A DNA stretch of 64,000 nucleotides, from contig CAKPPO010000009.1 in the NCBI GenBank assembly GCA_934177725.1, positions 7,866-71,865 on the forward strand, in the 5' to 3' direction. Within the stretch, counting starts at the first letter, position 1. Each line of letters starts with the position of its first letter. This document shows positions 44,001 through 52,613 of the stretch, piece after piece. Made by a program: the position numbers and the translations under genes. Below the pieces are notes generated by a model. That model ran no database searches. It saw only the letters and a program-made list of their open reading frames with translations, and had not been told where the DNA came from. Source of the DNA: an uncultured Clostridia bacterium. GTDB taxonomy: Bacteria > Bacillota > Clostridia > TANB77 > CAG-508.

Positions 44001-44619
44001 GTTTTGCTTTCTTTTGCTCACTAGCTGTTTCTAATTCTTTCTTTAATTGTGCAGATAATTTGTCTAAATCTATTTCTTTTAATAGTTTTTCTAATGCTTC
44101 TGCACCCATTTCTGCTTTAAAACTTCCAAAACCATATTTTTCTACAGCTTCATGGTATTCTTTTTCTGTTAAAACTTGTGTTTTCATTAATCCAGAAGTA
44201 CCTTTATCTGTAACTATGTAAGATGCAAAATATACTATTTTCTCTAAATTTCTTGGTGAAATATCAAGCATTAAAGCTATTCTGCTTGGTATTCCTTTGA
44301 AATACCAAATATGAGCTACTGGAGCTGCAAGTTCGATATGTCCCATTCTTTCACGTCTTACTTTTGATTTTGTAACTTCTACACCACAACGATCACAAAC
44401 TATACCTTTGTAACGTACTCTTTTATATTTACCACAATGACATTCCCAGTCTTTTGTTGGTCCAAATATTCTTTCACAAAATAGACCATCTTTTTCTGGT
44501 TTTAATGTTCTGTAGTTAATAGTCTCTGGTTTTTTTACTTCACCCTTTGACCATTCTCTTATTTTTTCGTCTGATGCTAAGCCGATTTTGATTTTATCAA
44601 ACATTTCTAATTCATCCAC
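41074..44619 (-). CDS. rpoC: RNA polymerase subunit beta-prime
   Basis: The 1181-residue protein has the N-terminal zinc site ([20 protein letters not shown]), [20 protein letters not shown], the catalytic [12 protein letters not shown], the bridge-helix region [20 protein letters not shown] and the second zinc cluster ([22 protein letters not shown]), then [20 protein letters not shown]. Length is normal for Clostridia, without large lineage insertions. It follows rpoB after 197 bases containing a G/C hairpin. Confidence 0.97.
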   Translation of the reverse strand: [1181 protein letters not shown]

Positions 44620-44781
44620 TTTTTAATTAGCCCCCTATTACTATTTTATTGGGTAATTTTAAAACAGATTTCAAGTTCTATCCATTGCTGGTGCAAATTT
44701 TAAATGTCGACTCTTATCTTTTTAAAATTTATTTAGTTGTTTTTTTCCAATTAAGGATATTTTCTAATCAAATTATTGTCT

Positions 44782-44807
44782 AATTGGGGGGATACTAGCC
44801 CCCAATT
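44782..44807. other. Hairpin in the rpoB-rpoC gap
   Basis: AATTGGGGG (44782-44790) and CCCCCAATT (44799-44807) form a strong stem 10 bases after the rpoB stop. Its T run lies on the plus-strand side, so for rpoBC mRNA it is not a canonical terminator; it may protect or process the mRNA. The remaining 44620-44781 shows no gene. Confidence 0.6.
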
Positions 44808-44816
44808 GCAATTTTT

Positions 44817-47800
44817 TTATTCTAATCCGTCTTCATTTTCTAAATTGTCTTCTGCTAAGTCTGAATCAAATATAGAATCATCACCTTCATCGTCTAAACC
44901 AAGGAATAAATCATCTGATTCATCTGTGTCTAATAGCATTGCATCTGAATCTTCATCTGCTTCTATATAGCTATCTTCTAATTCTGATTCATCAACTACG
45001 TTTTCTCCGACTTTTGCGTCTTCGTAGTCTATTCCTTCATCAATATGTTCTTGTAATTCTAATTCTTTATTATCTTCTGAATATAGACGTATGTCTAATC
45101 CTAAAGATTGAAGTTCTTTAATTAATACTTTAAAGCTTTCAGGAACACCTGGTTCAGGAATATTTTCACCTTTTACAATTGCTTCATATGTTTTAACACG
45201 TCCAACAACGTCGTCTGATTTAACTGTTAACATTTCTTGTAATGTGTAAGCTGCACCATATGCTTCTAATGCCCAAACTTCCATCTCTCCAAAACGTTGT
45301 CCACCGAATTGTGCTTTACCACCTAGAGGTTGTTGTGTAACTAGTGAGTATGGTCCAGTTGAACGAGCATGTATTTTATCATCAACTAAGTGATGTAGTT
45401 TAAGCATGTACATTACACCAACTGTAACAGGGTTATCAAATTTTTCACCTGTACGTCCATCATGAAGTATTGTTTTTCCGTCTGGTCTTAATCCTGCTTC
45501 TACCAATAATTTCTTAATTTCTTCGTCTGTAGCACCATCAAATACTGGTGTTGCAACTTTCCATCCTAATGCTTTTGCAGCCATACCTAAGTGAACTTCT
45601 AGAACTTGACCTAAGTTCATACGAGATGGAATACCTTGTGGGTTTAATACTATATCTACTGGTGTACCATCTTCTAAGAATGGCATGTCTTCTACTGGAA
45701 GTATTCTTGAAATAACACCTTTGTTACCATGACGTCCGGCCATTTTATCACCAACAGAGATTTTTCTCTTTGTTGCAATATAACAACGAATTACTTGGTT
45801 AACACCAGGTCCTAATTCATCTGAATTATCTCTAGTAAATATTTTAACATCTACTATTGTTCCAGCTTCACCATGTGGAACTCTTAAAGATGTATCTCTA
45901 ACTTCTCTTGCTTTTTCTCCAAATATAGCACGAAGTAATCTTTCTTCTGCTGTAAGTTCTGTTTCTCCTTTTGGAGTAACTTTTCCTACTAATATATCTC
46001 CTGGTCTTACTTCAGCACCAATTCTTATAATTCCGTTTTCATCTAGGTCTTTTAAGCTGTCATCTCCGACATTTGGAATATCACGAGTGATTTCTTCTGG
46101 ACCTAATTTTGTATCACGGCATTCGCAATCATATTCTTCAATATGTATAGATGTATAAACATCTTCTTTAACTAATCTTTCGCTAATTAATACAGCGTCC
46201 TCGTAGTTGTAACCTTCCCAAGTTGTGAAAGCTATTAAAACGTTTCTTCCTAAAGCCATTTCTCCATCCTTTGTAGATGGTCCATCAGCTAAAATGTCTC
46301 CTGCTTTAACTTTTTCTCCTCTTGTTACAACTGGTCTTTGGTTAATACATGTACCACCATTTGTTCTTTTGAACTTACGTAGTTTATATGTATCTATTTC
46401 ATTCTTTTTATTACGTACTTTTACTTCGTCTGCTGTTACTTTTTCTACAATACCTTCATTAATTGCAGTAATTGTAATTCCAGAGTCTCTTGCTGCTCTG
46501 TATTCAATTCCTGTTCCAACTATTGGAGACTCTGGCATAAGTAGTGGAACTGCTTGACGTTGCATGTTAGAACCCATAAGTGAACGTTTAACGTCATCAT
46601 GCTCTAAGAATGGTATCATTGCTGCTGCAACAGATACTAATTGTTTTGGAGAAACATCTACATAGTCAACTTGGCTAGCGTCAACTTCTGTAATTTCTTC
46701 TCTATGACGTACACGAATTCTCTTATTTTCAAATTTTCCATCTTTATCTAATGGTTCTGATGCTTGAGCGATAATATATTTATCTTCTTCATCAGCTGGC
46801 ATATATTCTACAGTATCTGTAACTTTTCCATCTACTACTTTTCTATATGGTGTTTCAATAAATCCATATTCATTAATAACTGCAAAAGATGATAATGCAG
46901 AAATAAGTCCAATGTTTGGTCCTTCTGGAGATTCTACTGGGCAAAGTCTTCCATAGTGAGTATAGTGAATATCACGTACTTCGAATCCTGCTCTTTCACG
47001 AGAAAGTCCACCAGGTCCTAATGCTGAAATTCTTCTTTTATGTGTAAGCTCTGATAATGGGTTTGTTTGATCCATAAATTGTGATAATTGAGAGCTTCCA
47101 AAGAATTCCCTAATAGATGATGTAATAGGTTTTGTATTAATTAATGTTTGTGGTGTTACTATGTCTAAGTCTTGAATTGTCATTCTTTCACGAACAACTC
47201 TTTCAAGTCTTGTTAAACCAATTCTAAATTGATTTTGTAATAATTCACCAACACATCTAATACGTCTGTTTCCTAAATGGTCTATATCATCTGTTACACC
47301 TAGTCCATGATCTAAGTTTAACAAATAACTAATTGAAGCAATTATATCTTCGTTTGTTATATGTTTTGGTATTAATTCTTCTTTTCTTTCTTTTAATACT
47401 TTGTGTAAATCTTTTTTATCAGTTGTATCTAATATTGATTTTAGTACTTCATAATTTACTTCTTCTTTGAAATGTAAATCTGAGATATCAACATCTGTTA
47501 CAAATTTGTGGATATTTACTGTTCCATTTCCTATAATTCTAACTTTAGTTTCTCCAACTTTAACATCTACAATGTTTAGTCCTGTATTTTGTATTTCTTC
47601 TGCTATTTCTTCTGAAATAACATTGTCTTTTTCTACTAATACTTCACCTGTTGTTGGATCAATAATATCTTCAAATGCTACTTTTCCAGTAATTCTAGAT
47701 GCTAAACTTAATTTTTTATTAAATTTATAACGTCCTACTTTTGCTAAGTCATATCTTCTTTCATCAAAGAATAAACCATTAAATAAGTTTCTTGCAGCAT

Positions 47801-48542
47801 CTACAGTTGGAAGTTCACCTGGTCTTAATTTTTTGTAAATTTCTATTAAAGCTTCATCTGTAGTTTTAATAGTATCTTTTTGAATTGTAGCTTTAAGTTT
47901 TTCTTCTTCTCCAAATAAAGCTAACATTTCTTCGTCTGTAGCAATTCCAATTGCTCTTAAAAGACAAGTTACTGGTATTTTTCTTGTTCTATCAACTCTT
48001 GCCCAGAATACGTCGTTTCCATCTGTTTCGTATTCAATCCATGCACCACGAATTGGCATAACAGTTGAAGTAAATATTTTTTTACCTGTTTTGTCGAATT
48101 CAGAAGCATAGTAACATCCTGGTGAACGTACTAATTGGCTTACTACAACTCTTTCTGCACCATTTATGATGAATGTTCCACTTTCTGTCATTAATGGGAA
48201 GTCTCCTAAATAAATTTCTTGTTCTTTAATTTCGCCTGTTTCACGGTTGATTAAACGTACTTTTACATGTAATCTTGTTGAATATGTTGCGTCTCTTTCT
48301 TTTGCTTCTTCAACAGAATACTTTGTTTTGTCTTCCATGTAATAGTCAAAGAACTCAAGTACAAGGTTTCCAGAGTAGTCTACTATTGGAGATATATCTT
48401 GTAAAACTTCTCCTAATCCTTCTTCTACAAACCAATCGTAAGAGTCTTTTTGGACTTTAATTAAGTTTGGCATCTCAATAAAGTCACCAATTTTTGCAAA
48501 CGTTTTACGTGTGCATTTTTCGTGTTTGATATCTTTTACCAA
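44817..48542 (-). CDS. rpoB: RNA polymerase subunit beta
   Basis: The 1241-residue protein has family landmarks such as FIINGAERVVVSQLVRSPG, SSQLSQFMDQTNPLSELTHK (rifampicin cluster), KRRISALGPGGLSRERAGFE, CPVESPEGPNIGLI, GRHGNKGVISRILP and GGKAQFGGQRFGEMEVWALE. The start is TTG at 48542 behind AGGGGG. The last 75 or so residues are a very acidic tail rich in Asp/Glu, usual in Clostridia. rplJL is not upstream; rpoB has its own promoter and a leader of about 290 bases. Confidence 0.97.
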   Translation of the reverse strand: MVKDIKHEKCTRKTFAKIGDFIEMPNLIKVQKDSYDWFVEEGLGEVLQDISPIVDYSGNLVLEFFDYYMEDKTKYSVEEAKERDATYSTRLHVKVRLINRETGEIKEQEIYLGDFPLMTESGTFIINGAERVVVSQLVRSPGCYYASEFDKTGKKIFTSTVMPIRGAWIEYETDGNDVFWARVDRTRKIPVTCLLRAIGIATDEEMLALFGEEEKLKATIQKDTIKTTDEALIEIYKKLRPGELPTVDAARNLFNGLFFDERRYDLAKVGRYKFNKKLSLASRITGKVAFEDIIDPTTGEVLVEKDNVISEEIAEEIQNTGLNIVDVKVGETKVRIIGNGTVNIHKFVTDVDISDLHFKEEVNYEVLKSILDTTDKKDLHKVLKERKEELIPKHITNEDIIASISYLLNLDHGLGVTDDIDHLGNRRIRCVGELLQNQFRIGLTRLERVVRERMTIQDLDIVTPQTLINTKPITSSIREFFGSSQLSQFMDQTNPLSELTHKRRISALGPGGLSRERAGFEVRDIHYTHYGRLCPVESPEGPNIGLISALSSFAVINEYGFIETPYRKVVDGKVTDTVEYMPADEEDKYIIAQASEPLDKDGKFENKRIRVRHREEITEVDASQVDYVDVSPKQLVSVAAAMIPFLEHDDVKRSLMGSNMQRQAVPLLMPESPIVGTGIEYRAARDSGITITAINEGIVEKVTADEVKVRNKKNEIDTYKLRKFKRTNGGTCINQRPVVTRGEKVKAGDILADGPSTKDGEMALGRNVLIAFTTWEGYNYEDAVLISERLVKEDVYTSIHIEEYDCECRDTKLGPEEITRDIPNVGDDSLKDLDENGIIRIGAEVRPGDILVGKVTPKGETELTAEERLLRAIFGEKAREVRDTSLRVPHGEAGTIVDVKIFTRDNSDELGPGVNQVIRCYIATKRKISVGDKMAGRHGNKGVISRILPVEDMPFLEDGTPVDIVLNPQGIPSRMNLGQVLEVHLGMAAKALGWKVATPVFDGATDEEIKKLLVEAGLRPDGKTILHDGRTGEKFDNPVTVGVMYMLKLHHLVDDKIHARSTGPYSLVTQQPLGGKAQFGGQRFGEMEVWALEAYGAAYTLQEMLTVKSDDVVGRVKTYEAIVKGENIPEPGVPESFKVLIKELQSLGLDIRLYSEDNKELELQEHIDEGIDYEDAKVGENVVDESELEDSYIEADEDSDAMLLDTDESDDLFLGLDDEGDDSIFDSDLAEDNLENEDGLE

Positions 48543-48835
48543 AACAAATTACCCCCTATATTGAATTTAAAGCAGACTTAAATTTTTAGCATTTTGCGAA
48601 CTTAAATACCATTTCTCAATGTTTCAAATATATTTATTTTCACATTAAATGCACTTTTGTGAATAAAATTTATAGGTAAAAGAAGCCCTTCTTGTTTTTA
48701 TTTTTCTTACTTAAAATTTAACTTTGCTGCTTACCTAAAGTTAAGTTTTCCGTAGGTTAAAATAAAACAATTCCTCTTCTTTTTTAATAAAATTTTCGTG
48801 ATTAATTCTTTTGTAAGACAAAAATTTGCTTATAC
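48543..48835 (-). other. Long rpoB 5' leader
   Basis: About 293 untranslated bases lie between the promoter and the rpoB start. A stem TTAACTTT/AAAGTTAA (48718-48725 with 48737-48744) overlaps an alternative ACCTA/TAGGT pairing (48733-48737 with 48753-48757), which could give two exclusive RNA structures. No gene is convincing; an open frame at 48741-48929 crosses the promoter. Between 48872 and 49008 I see only AT-rich sequence. Confidence 0.4.
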
Positions 48836-48841
48836 CATTTA

Positions 48842-48871
48842 AGTATACTTTATTTTTCTTAGGCTTGTCAA
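48842..48871 (-). promoter_or_regulatory. Strong promoter of rpoBC
   Basis: A consensus TTGACA (48871-48866), an 18-base spacer and TATACT (48847-48842) on the minus strand. Confidence 0.78.
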
Positions 48872-49029
48872 TACTTTGCGGACAATTTGTTAATATTTTT
48901 TTGGTGTTTTTTATGGTTTTTAAGTACACTTTCTCTTTTAGAAATATTTTTATTATATTAGATTATTTTATTTCTTTTTTGGCAATAATGTGATATAATA
49001 TAATTATATTGAAAAGGAGTATTTATATT

Positions 49030-49965
49030 ATGTTAGGAGAAAAAATAAAATTATATAGAGAAAACTTAAATATGACTCAAAATGAAATTGCAGAAGTACT
49101 AGGAGTTAAATCTACAACTATTTCAAAATATGAGTCTGGAATTCTAGAACCTAATATTGAATCATTAAAAAAATTATCTGAACTATTTAATGTTTCAATT
49201 GACGAATTACTAAAAGACGATACTTTTAATGTATCTAAAATAAATATTTTAGACATATTAAGGGAACAAAAAAATATGAAATTAAAAGGTAATTTGTATC
49301 ATAATACACAAATCAGTTTTGCTTATAATACAAATCACATAGAAGGAAGTAAACTTACAGAAGATCAAACTAGATATATTTATGAAACTAACACTTTATT
49401 AGCCTCAAAAGATACTATTATAGGTATAGACGATATTTTAGAAACTGCAAATCATTTTAAATTGGTCGATTATATGTTAGACATAGCAGATAAAAAATTA
49501 ACTGAAAAAATGATAAAAGAATTTCATAAAATCCTAAAAGAAGGAACATCAGATAGTATAAAAGAGTGGTTTATTGTTGGCGATTATAAGAAACTTCCAA
49601 ACGAAGTCGGCAGTTTAAAAACTACTGAACCTAAAAACGTAGAAAGAGATATGAAAAAATTGCTAGAATGGTATAATTCTATAAATCAAATAACTATAAA
49701 GGAAATAATTGAATTTCATGCAAAATTTGAAAAAATACATCCGTTTCAAGATGGTAATGGAAGAATTGGTAGAATAATTGCTTTTAAAGAATGTTTAAAA
49801 AATAATATTGTACCATTTATAATTTTAGATAATGAAAAATTATTTTATTATAGAGGCTTAAACGAATATCAATCTAATAAGGAAAAAGGATATTTAATTG
49901 ATACTTGTTTAAATGCCCAAGATCAATATATTGAAATGATTAAATATTATATAGATATTAAATAA
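49030..49965 (+). CDS. Fic-domain AMP-transferase with N-terminal XRE helix-turn-helix
   Basis: The 311-residue protein has an XRE-type HTH (about 1-60: YRENLNMTQNEIAEVLGVKS, then ISKYESGILEP) and a Fic domain with the complete catalytic motif HPFQDGNGRIGR near residue 240. TNHIEG before the Fic core fits the class II inhibitory motif (S/T)xxxE(G/N), so its activity is probably self-restrained. Fic proteins AMPylate protein side chains. The ATG at 49030 has an AAGGAG site 11 bases upstream, so the TTG at 49009 is unlikely. The fusion suggests autoregulation. Confidence 0.88.
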   Translation: MLGEKIKLYRENLNMTQNEIAEVLGVKSTTISKYESGILEPNIESLKKLSELFNVSIDELLKDDTFNVSKINILDILREQKNMKLKGNLYHNTQISFAYNTNHIEGSKLTEDQTRYIYETNTLLASKDTIIGIDDILETANHFKLVDYMLDIADKKLTEKMIKEFHKILKEGTSDSIKEWFIVGDYKKLPNEVGSLKTTEPKNVERDMKKLLEWYNSINQITIKEIIEFHAKFEKIHPFQDGNGRIGRIIAFKECLKNNIVPFIILDNEKLFYYRGLNEYQSNKEKGYLIDTCLNAQDQYIEMIKYYIDIK

Positions 49966-49978
49966 GAAACTTTTAAAA

Positions 49979-50010
49979 AACAAAAAATCCGCTATAGCGG
50001 ATTTTTTGTT
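49979..50010. terminator. Terminator between the Fic and SPFH genes
   Basis: AACAAAAAATCCGC (49979-49992), loop TATA, and GCGGATTTTTTGTT (49997-50010) form a perfect stem with a T run, serving both convergent genes. Confidence 0.88.
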
Positions 50011-50026
50011 TTTTTATATTTATTTT

Positions 50027-51271
50027 TTATTCAGCTTTCTCTCCACAATTGCTACAGAATTTTGAATCTTTGCCTAATTTACTATTGCATTTTTTGCAAG
50101 TTCTTGGCTTTGGTGATCCACAATTTGTACAGAAGTTTCCTTCATTTTCGCTTCCACAATCACAAGTCCATTTATTAGAAACTGGTTCTTTTGCTTCTTC
50201 TGCAACTGTTGGTTCTTCAGTTTTTGTCTCTTCTACTGGTTTTTCTACTACTTCTTCTTGTTTGTTTAAATCCATTTTGCTATTTTCAGTATTATTCCAT
50301 GGTCCAGAAACTGCTCCTCCAACTACATTTCCAGTATTCATGTTCATCATTCCGATTCCCATAAATCCGTTCATTGCTCCTCCGCTGTTTTCTGCTGCGC
50401 TTTTAACGGCTTCTGAATATGCACTAACCATTTTTCCTTGTTGCATATAAGCATTTGAGCTTAATTCGTAGTCATCTATTTTCTTTTCAGATTCTGCATC
50501 TAAAGTAACAGATTCTACAGCGAAACTATCTATTTTAATTCCTCTTTCACGAATTTTCTCGTCAAATACTTTTTCATCCATCATTTGTCTAATTTCGTCT
50601 GTTTGGCTTGGCATTTCAAGTACTGGTACTTTGTATTTTGAAGTTCCTAATTCATTTGTTACATTTTGGAATACTGCTATTACTTCGCTTCTTAGTTGTT
50701 CTACAACTTGATCTTTTTTGTATATATCAGCTGTTCCTGCTAATTTTTGCATAAATAATGCTGGATCCATAATGCTAAATGTAAATTTGCCAAAACATTT
50801 AATTTGAACTCTTAATGGAGTTAATGTATTTGTCATTTGGTTTGGAATTGGATGTGACCAATCTTGGAATGGTATTGGTGCAGGTGTTCCAAACTTATTA
50901 TCCATAATTTCTTTAATATTAAAGAAGAATACAGCTTGTTCTTTTGCTGTTGCTCCATTAAATGTAAATCTTTGCCACATTTCTTTAAATACTGCTCCAA
51001 ATTGTCCTGCAAAGAAAGATGGAGATGATGAACTATCAAATGTATAGAATCCATCTTCTGCAGTAGCATCTATAACCCTACCATTATCATATATAACAGC
51101 ACATTGTCCAGGTGCTACTATAATTGTACTTTTGTTAGTAATAACTCCTGTAGGTGTTGTTTTTTTTACCATTAATACATCATTTGTCATGTTTTCGCAA
51201 CGAATTGCTTCTTTCCATTGATCATGTAATGTACTTCCTACAGCATCTTTTGCTGCTTTAATTAATCCCAT
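50027..51271 (-). CDS. SPFH (band 7) protein with C-terminal zinc ribbons
   Basis: The 414-residue protein resembles the YdjI/virion-core-like SPFH group. After the start (WKEAIRCENMTNDVLMVKK) comes IIVAPGQCAVIYDNGRVIDA, a band 7 domain to about 260 with IKCFGKFTFSIMDPALFMQK and ERGIKIDSFAVESVTLDAES, then a Gly/Met-rich segment, an acidic linker and two zinc ribbons (CDCGSENEGNFCTNCG; CKKCNSKLGKDSKFCSNCG). Such proteins assemble on membranes in envelope stress responses. The adjacent Tim44-like gene in the same direction supports a functional pair. No transmembrane helix is visible. Confidence 0.85.
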   Translation of the reverse strand: MGLIKAAKDAVGSTLHDQWKEAIRCENMTNDVLMVKKTTPTGVITNKSTIIVAPGQCAVIYDNGRVIDATAEDGFYTFDSSSSPSFFAGQFGAVFKEMWQRFTFNGATAKEQAVFFFNIKEIMDNKFGTPAPIPFQDWSHPIPNQMTNTLTPLRVQIKCFGKFTFSIMDPALFMQKLAGTADIYKKDQVVEQLRSEVIAVFQNVTNELGTSKYKVPVLEMPSQTDEIRQMMDEKVFDEKIRERGIKIDSFAVESVTLDAESEKKIDDYELSSNAYMQQGKMVSAYSEAVKSAAENSGGAMNGFMGIGMMNMNTGNVVGGAVSGPWNNTENSKMDLNKQEEVVEKPVEETKTEEPTVAEEAKEPVSNKWTCDCGSENEGNFCTNCGSPKPRTCKKCNSKLGKDSKFCSNCGEKAE

Positions 51272-51297
51272 AATTTTTCCTCCTTATTTTAGTTGAA

Positions 51298-51389
51298 GCA
51301 AAAAGGGCAGATGAATCAAAATTATTTTTTAGTCGTTCGAGCCGAAAGCGAGTTACGAATAAAATATGCAAATGCAACGTCCCTTTTGC
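51298..51389. repeat. GC-rich imperfect inverted repeat upstream of the SPFH gene
   Basis: GCAAAAAGGG (51298-51307) and CCCTTTTGC (51381-51389) bracket a region with a GC-rich segment (TCGTTCGAGCCGAAAGCGAG). ACGTCCCTTTTGCGTCA at the right end resembles the hairpin at 31653-31684. It occupies most of the 126-base gap. Confidence 0.5.
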
Positions 51390-51397
51390 GTCATTTT

Positions 51398-52318
51398 TTA
51401 TCTTAATGGCTCTAAGCCAGATAGTACCCAAGTATTTGCTCCTGTTGTTATAACACTTCCGCAGTATTCGCATTTTCCTGCAGATGTAATTTCTGTTGGT
51501 GCTCCGCAGTTTGGGCAATTTGTTGTTTTAACTTTAGCTGTTCCTTCTGGAGTTAATACACCAGTTTTTCTTTCAAATGTTAATTTATATACTGTTGTTC
51601 TATCTTGTGTTTTGCTTCCTTCTAGAAGTTGTTGTGTTTTTGCATCAATTATATAATCTTTCATTGTAGATTTTAATGCAATTTCTAATATATCTCTATC
51701 TCCTTCTTGTCTGAAGTTATAAAGAGCTGCGTAATTTACTGCTATTCTATCCATTACATTAATACGATTTGTATCTATATAACCTTGAACTTGTGCTTTG
51801 TGTTGTTCAAATAGGCTTTCTGTTTCAAATGGTCTCATTGGCTCCCAGTCTCTTGCTGTCCATGCATTTTGTAATTTTACAAATAAATCTTTTGCAAATG
51901 ATAACATTTTTTCTTCTGAGAAGTTTGGATCAAATTTCTTAATAGCTTCTGCATAAATATGTGATTTACTTGTATCTACTACTGGCATTGGACGAGTTGG
52001 TGTTGGGGCAACATTGTAATTTCGTTGTCCTTTTCCTTTCTTAGAATTAGCACTTATTATTATTGCTATAATTATTATAAAAACTACTGTTCCAAATCCT
52101 ACTCCAAAAGAGCCTGAACCTGAACTTGAGCTATAATCATCATCCCAATCCCAACTTGAAGAACTTGAACCCCAGTCTGATGAGCTAGAACCCCAATCTG
52201 ATGATGAGCTTCCACTATCATATCTATCAAAACTTCCAACGTCTGCAAAACTTAATGTATGTATTCCTATTATTATAAAAGATAATAAAACAATTGCTAT
52301 ATTTCTTATTTTTTTCAT
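51398..52318 (-). CDS. Tim44-like domain membrane protein with zinc ribbon
   Basis: The 306-residue protein has a signal peptide-like N-terminus (IAIVLLSFIIIGIHTLSFA), a Ser/Asp/Trp-rich low-complexity stretch (SSSSDWGSSSSDW repeats, about 35-65), a membrane helix (FGTVVFIIIIAIIISANS) and a Tim44-like domain (AEAIKKFDPNFSEEKMLSFA, LQNAWTARDWEPMRPF, MKDYIIDA). A zinc ribbon (CPNCGAP...CEYCGS) closes it. Relatives often accompany SPFH proteins, as here. Function is unknown. Confidence 0.82.
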   Translation of the reverse strand: MKKIRNIAIVLLSFIIIGIHTLSFADVGSFDRYDSGSSSSDWGSSSSDWGSSSSSWDWDDDYSSSSGSGSFGVGFGTVVFIIIIAIIISANSKKGKGQRNYNVAPTPTRPMPVVDTSKSHIYAEAIKKFDPNFSEEKMLSFAKDLFVKLQNAWTARDWEPMRPFETESLFEQHKAQVQGYIDTNRINVMDRIAVNYAALYNFRQEGDRDILEIALKSTMKDYIIDAKTQQLLEGSKTQDRTTVYKLTFERKTGVLTPEGTAKVKTTNCPNCGAPTEITSAGKCEYCGSVITTGANTWVLSGLEPLR

Positions 52319-52613
52319 TCGTTCACCTCCTACTTTGCTCTTTAATTTTTATGCTTTGCATAATACTTTTATGCTTTTACCTTATACATTTATAATATAA
52401 TTTTTTAATACATTTTGTCAATCTTTTTTGCATATTGGCATATTTTGTCTAATTTTTCTAGTTACCTCAAAATTATCCCAAAAGTTTCATGTTCTTTTTG
52501 CTAGCTTTTGCGTAATTATCTAATTTTCTTTTCAGAAAATAGTAGACTTTTTTCATTTATTATAGTACAATGTTTGAGATTTAAATTTATATTAAAGCAA
52601 AGGAGTTTTTTTA

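Noticed and set aside
48741..48929. Minus-strand open frame of 62 codons upstream of rpoB
   Set aside because: It crosses the consensus rpoB promoter and has no ribosome binding site or family resemblance.
51258..51518. Minus-strand open frame of 86 codons between the SPFH and Tim44-like genes
   Set aside because: Overlaps the ends of both real genes in another frame and runs through the GC-rich repeat; a chance frame.
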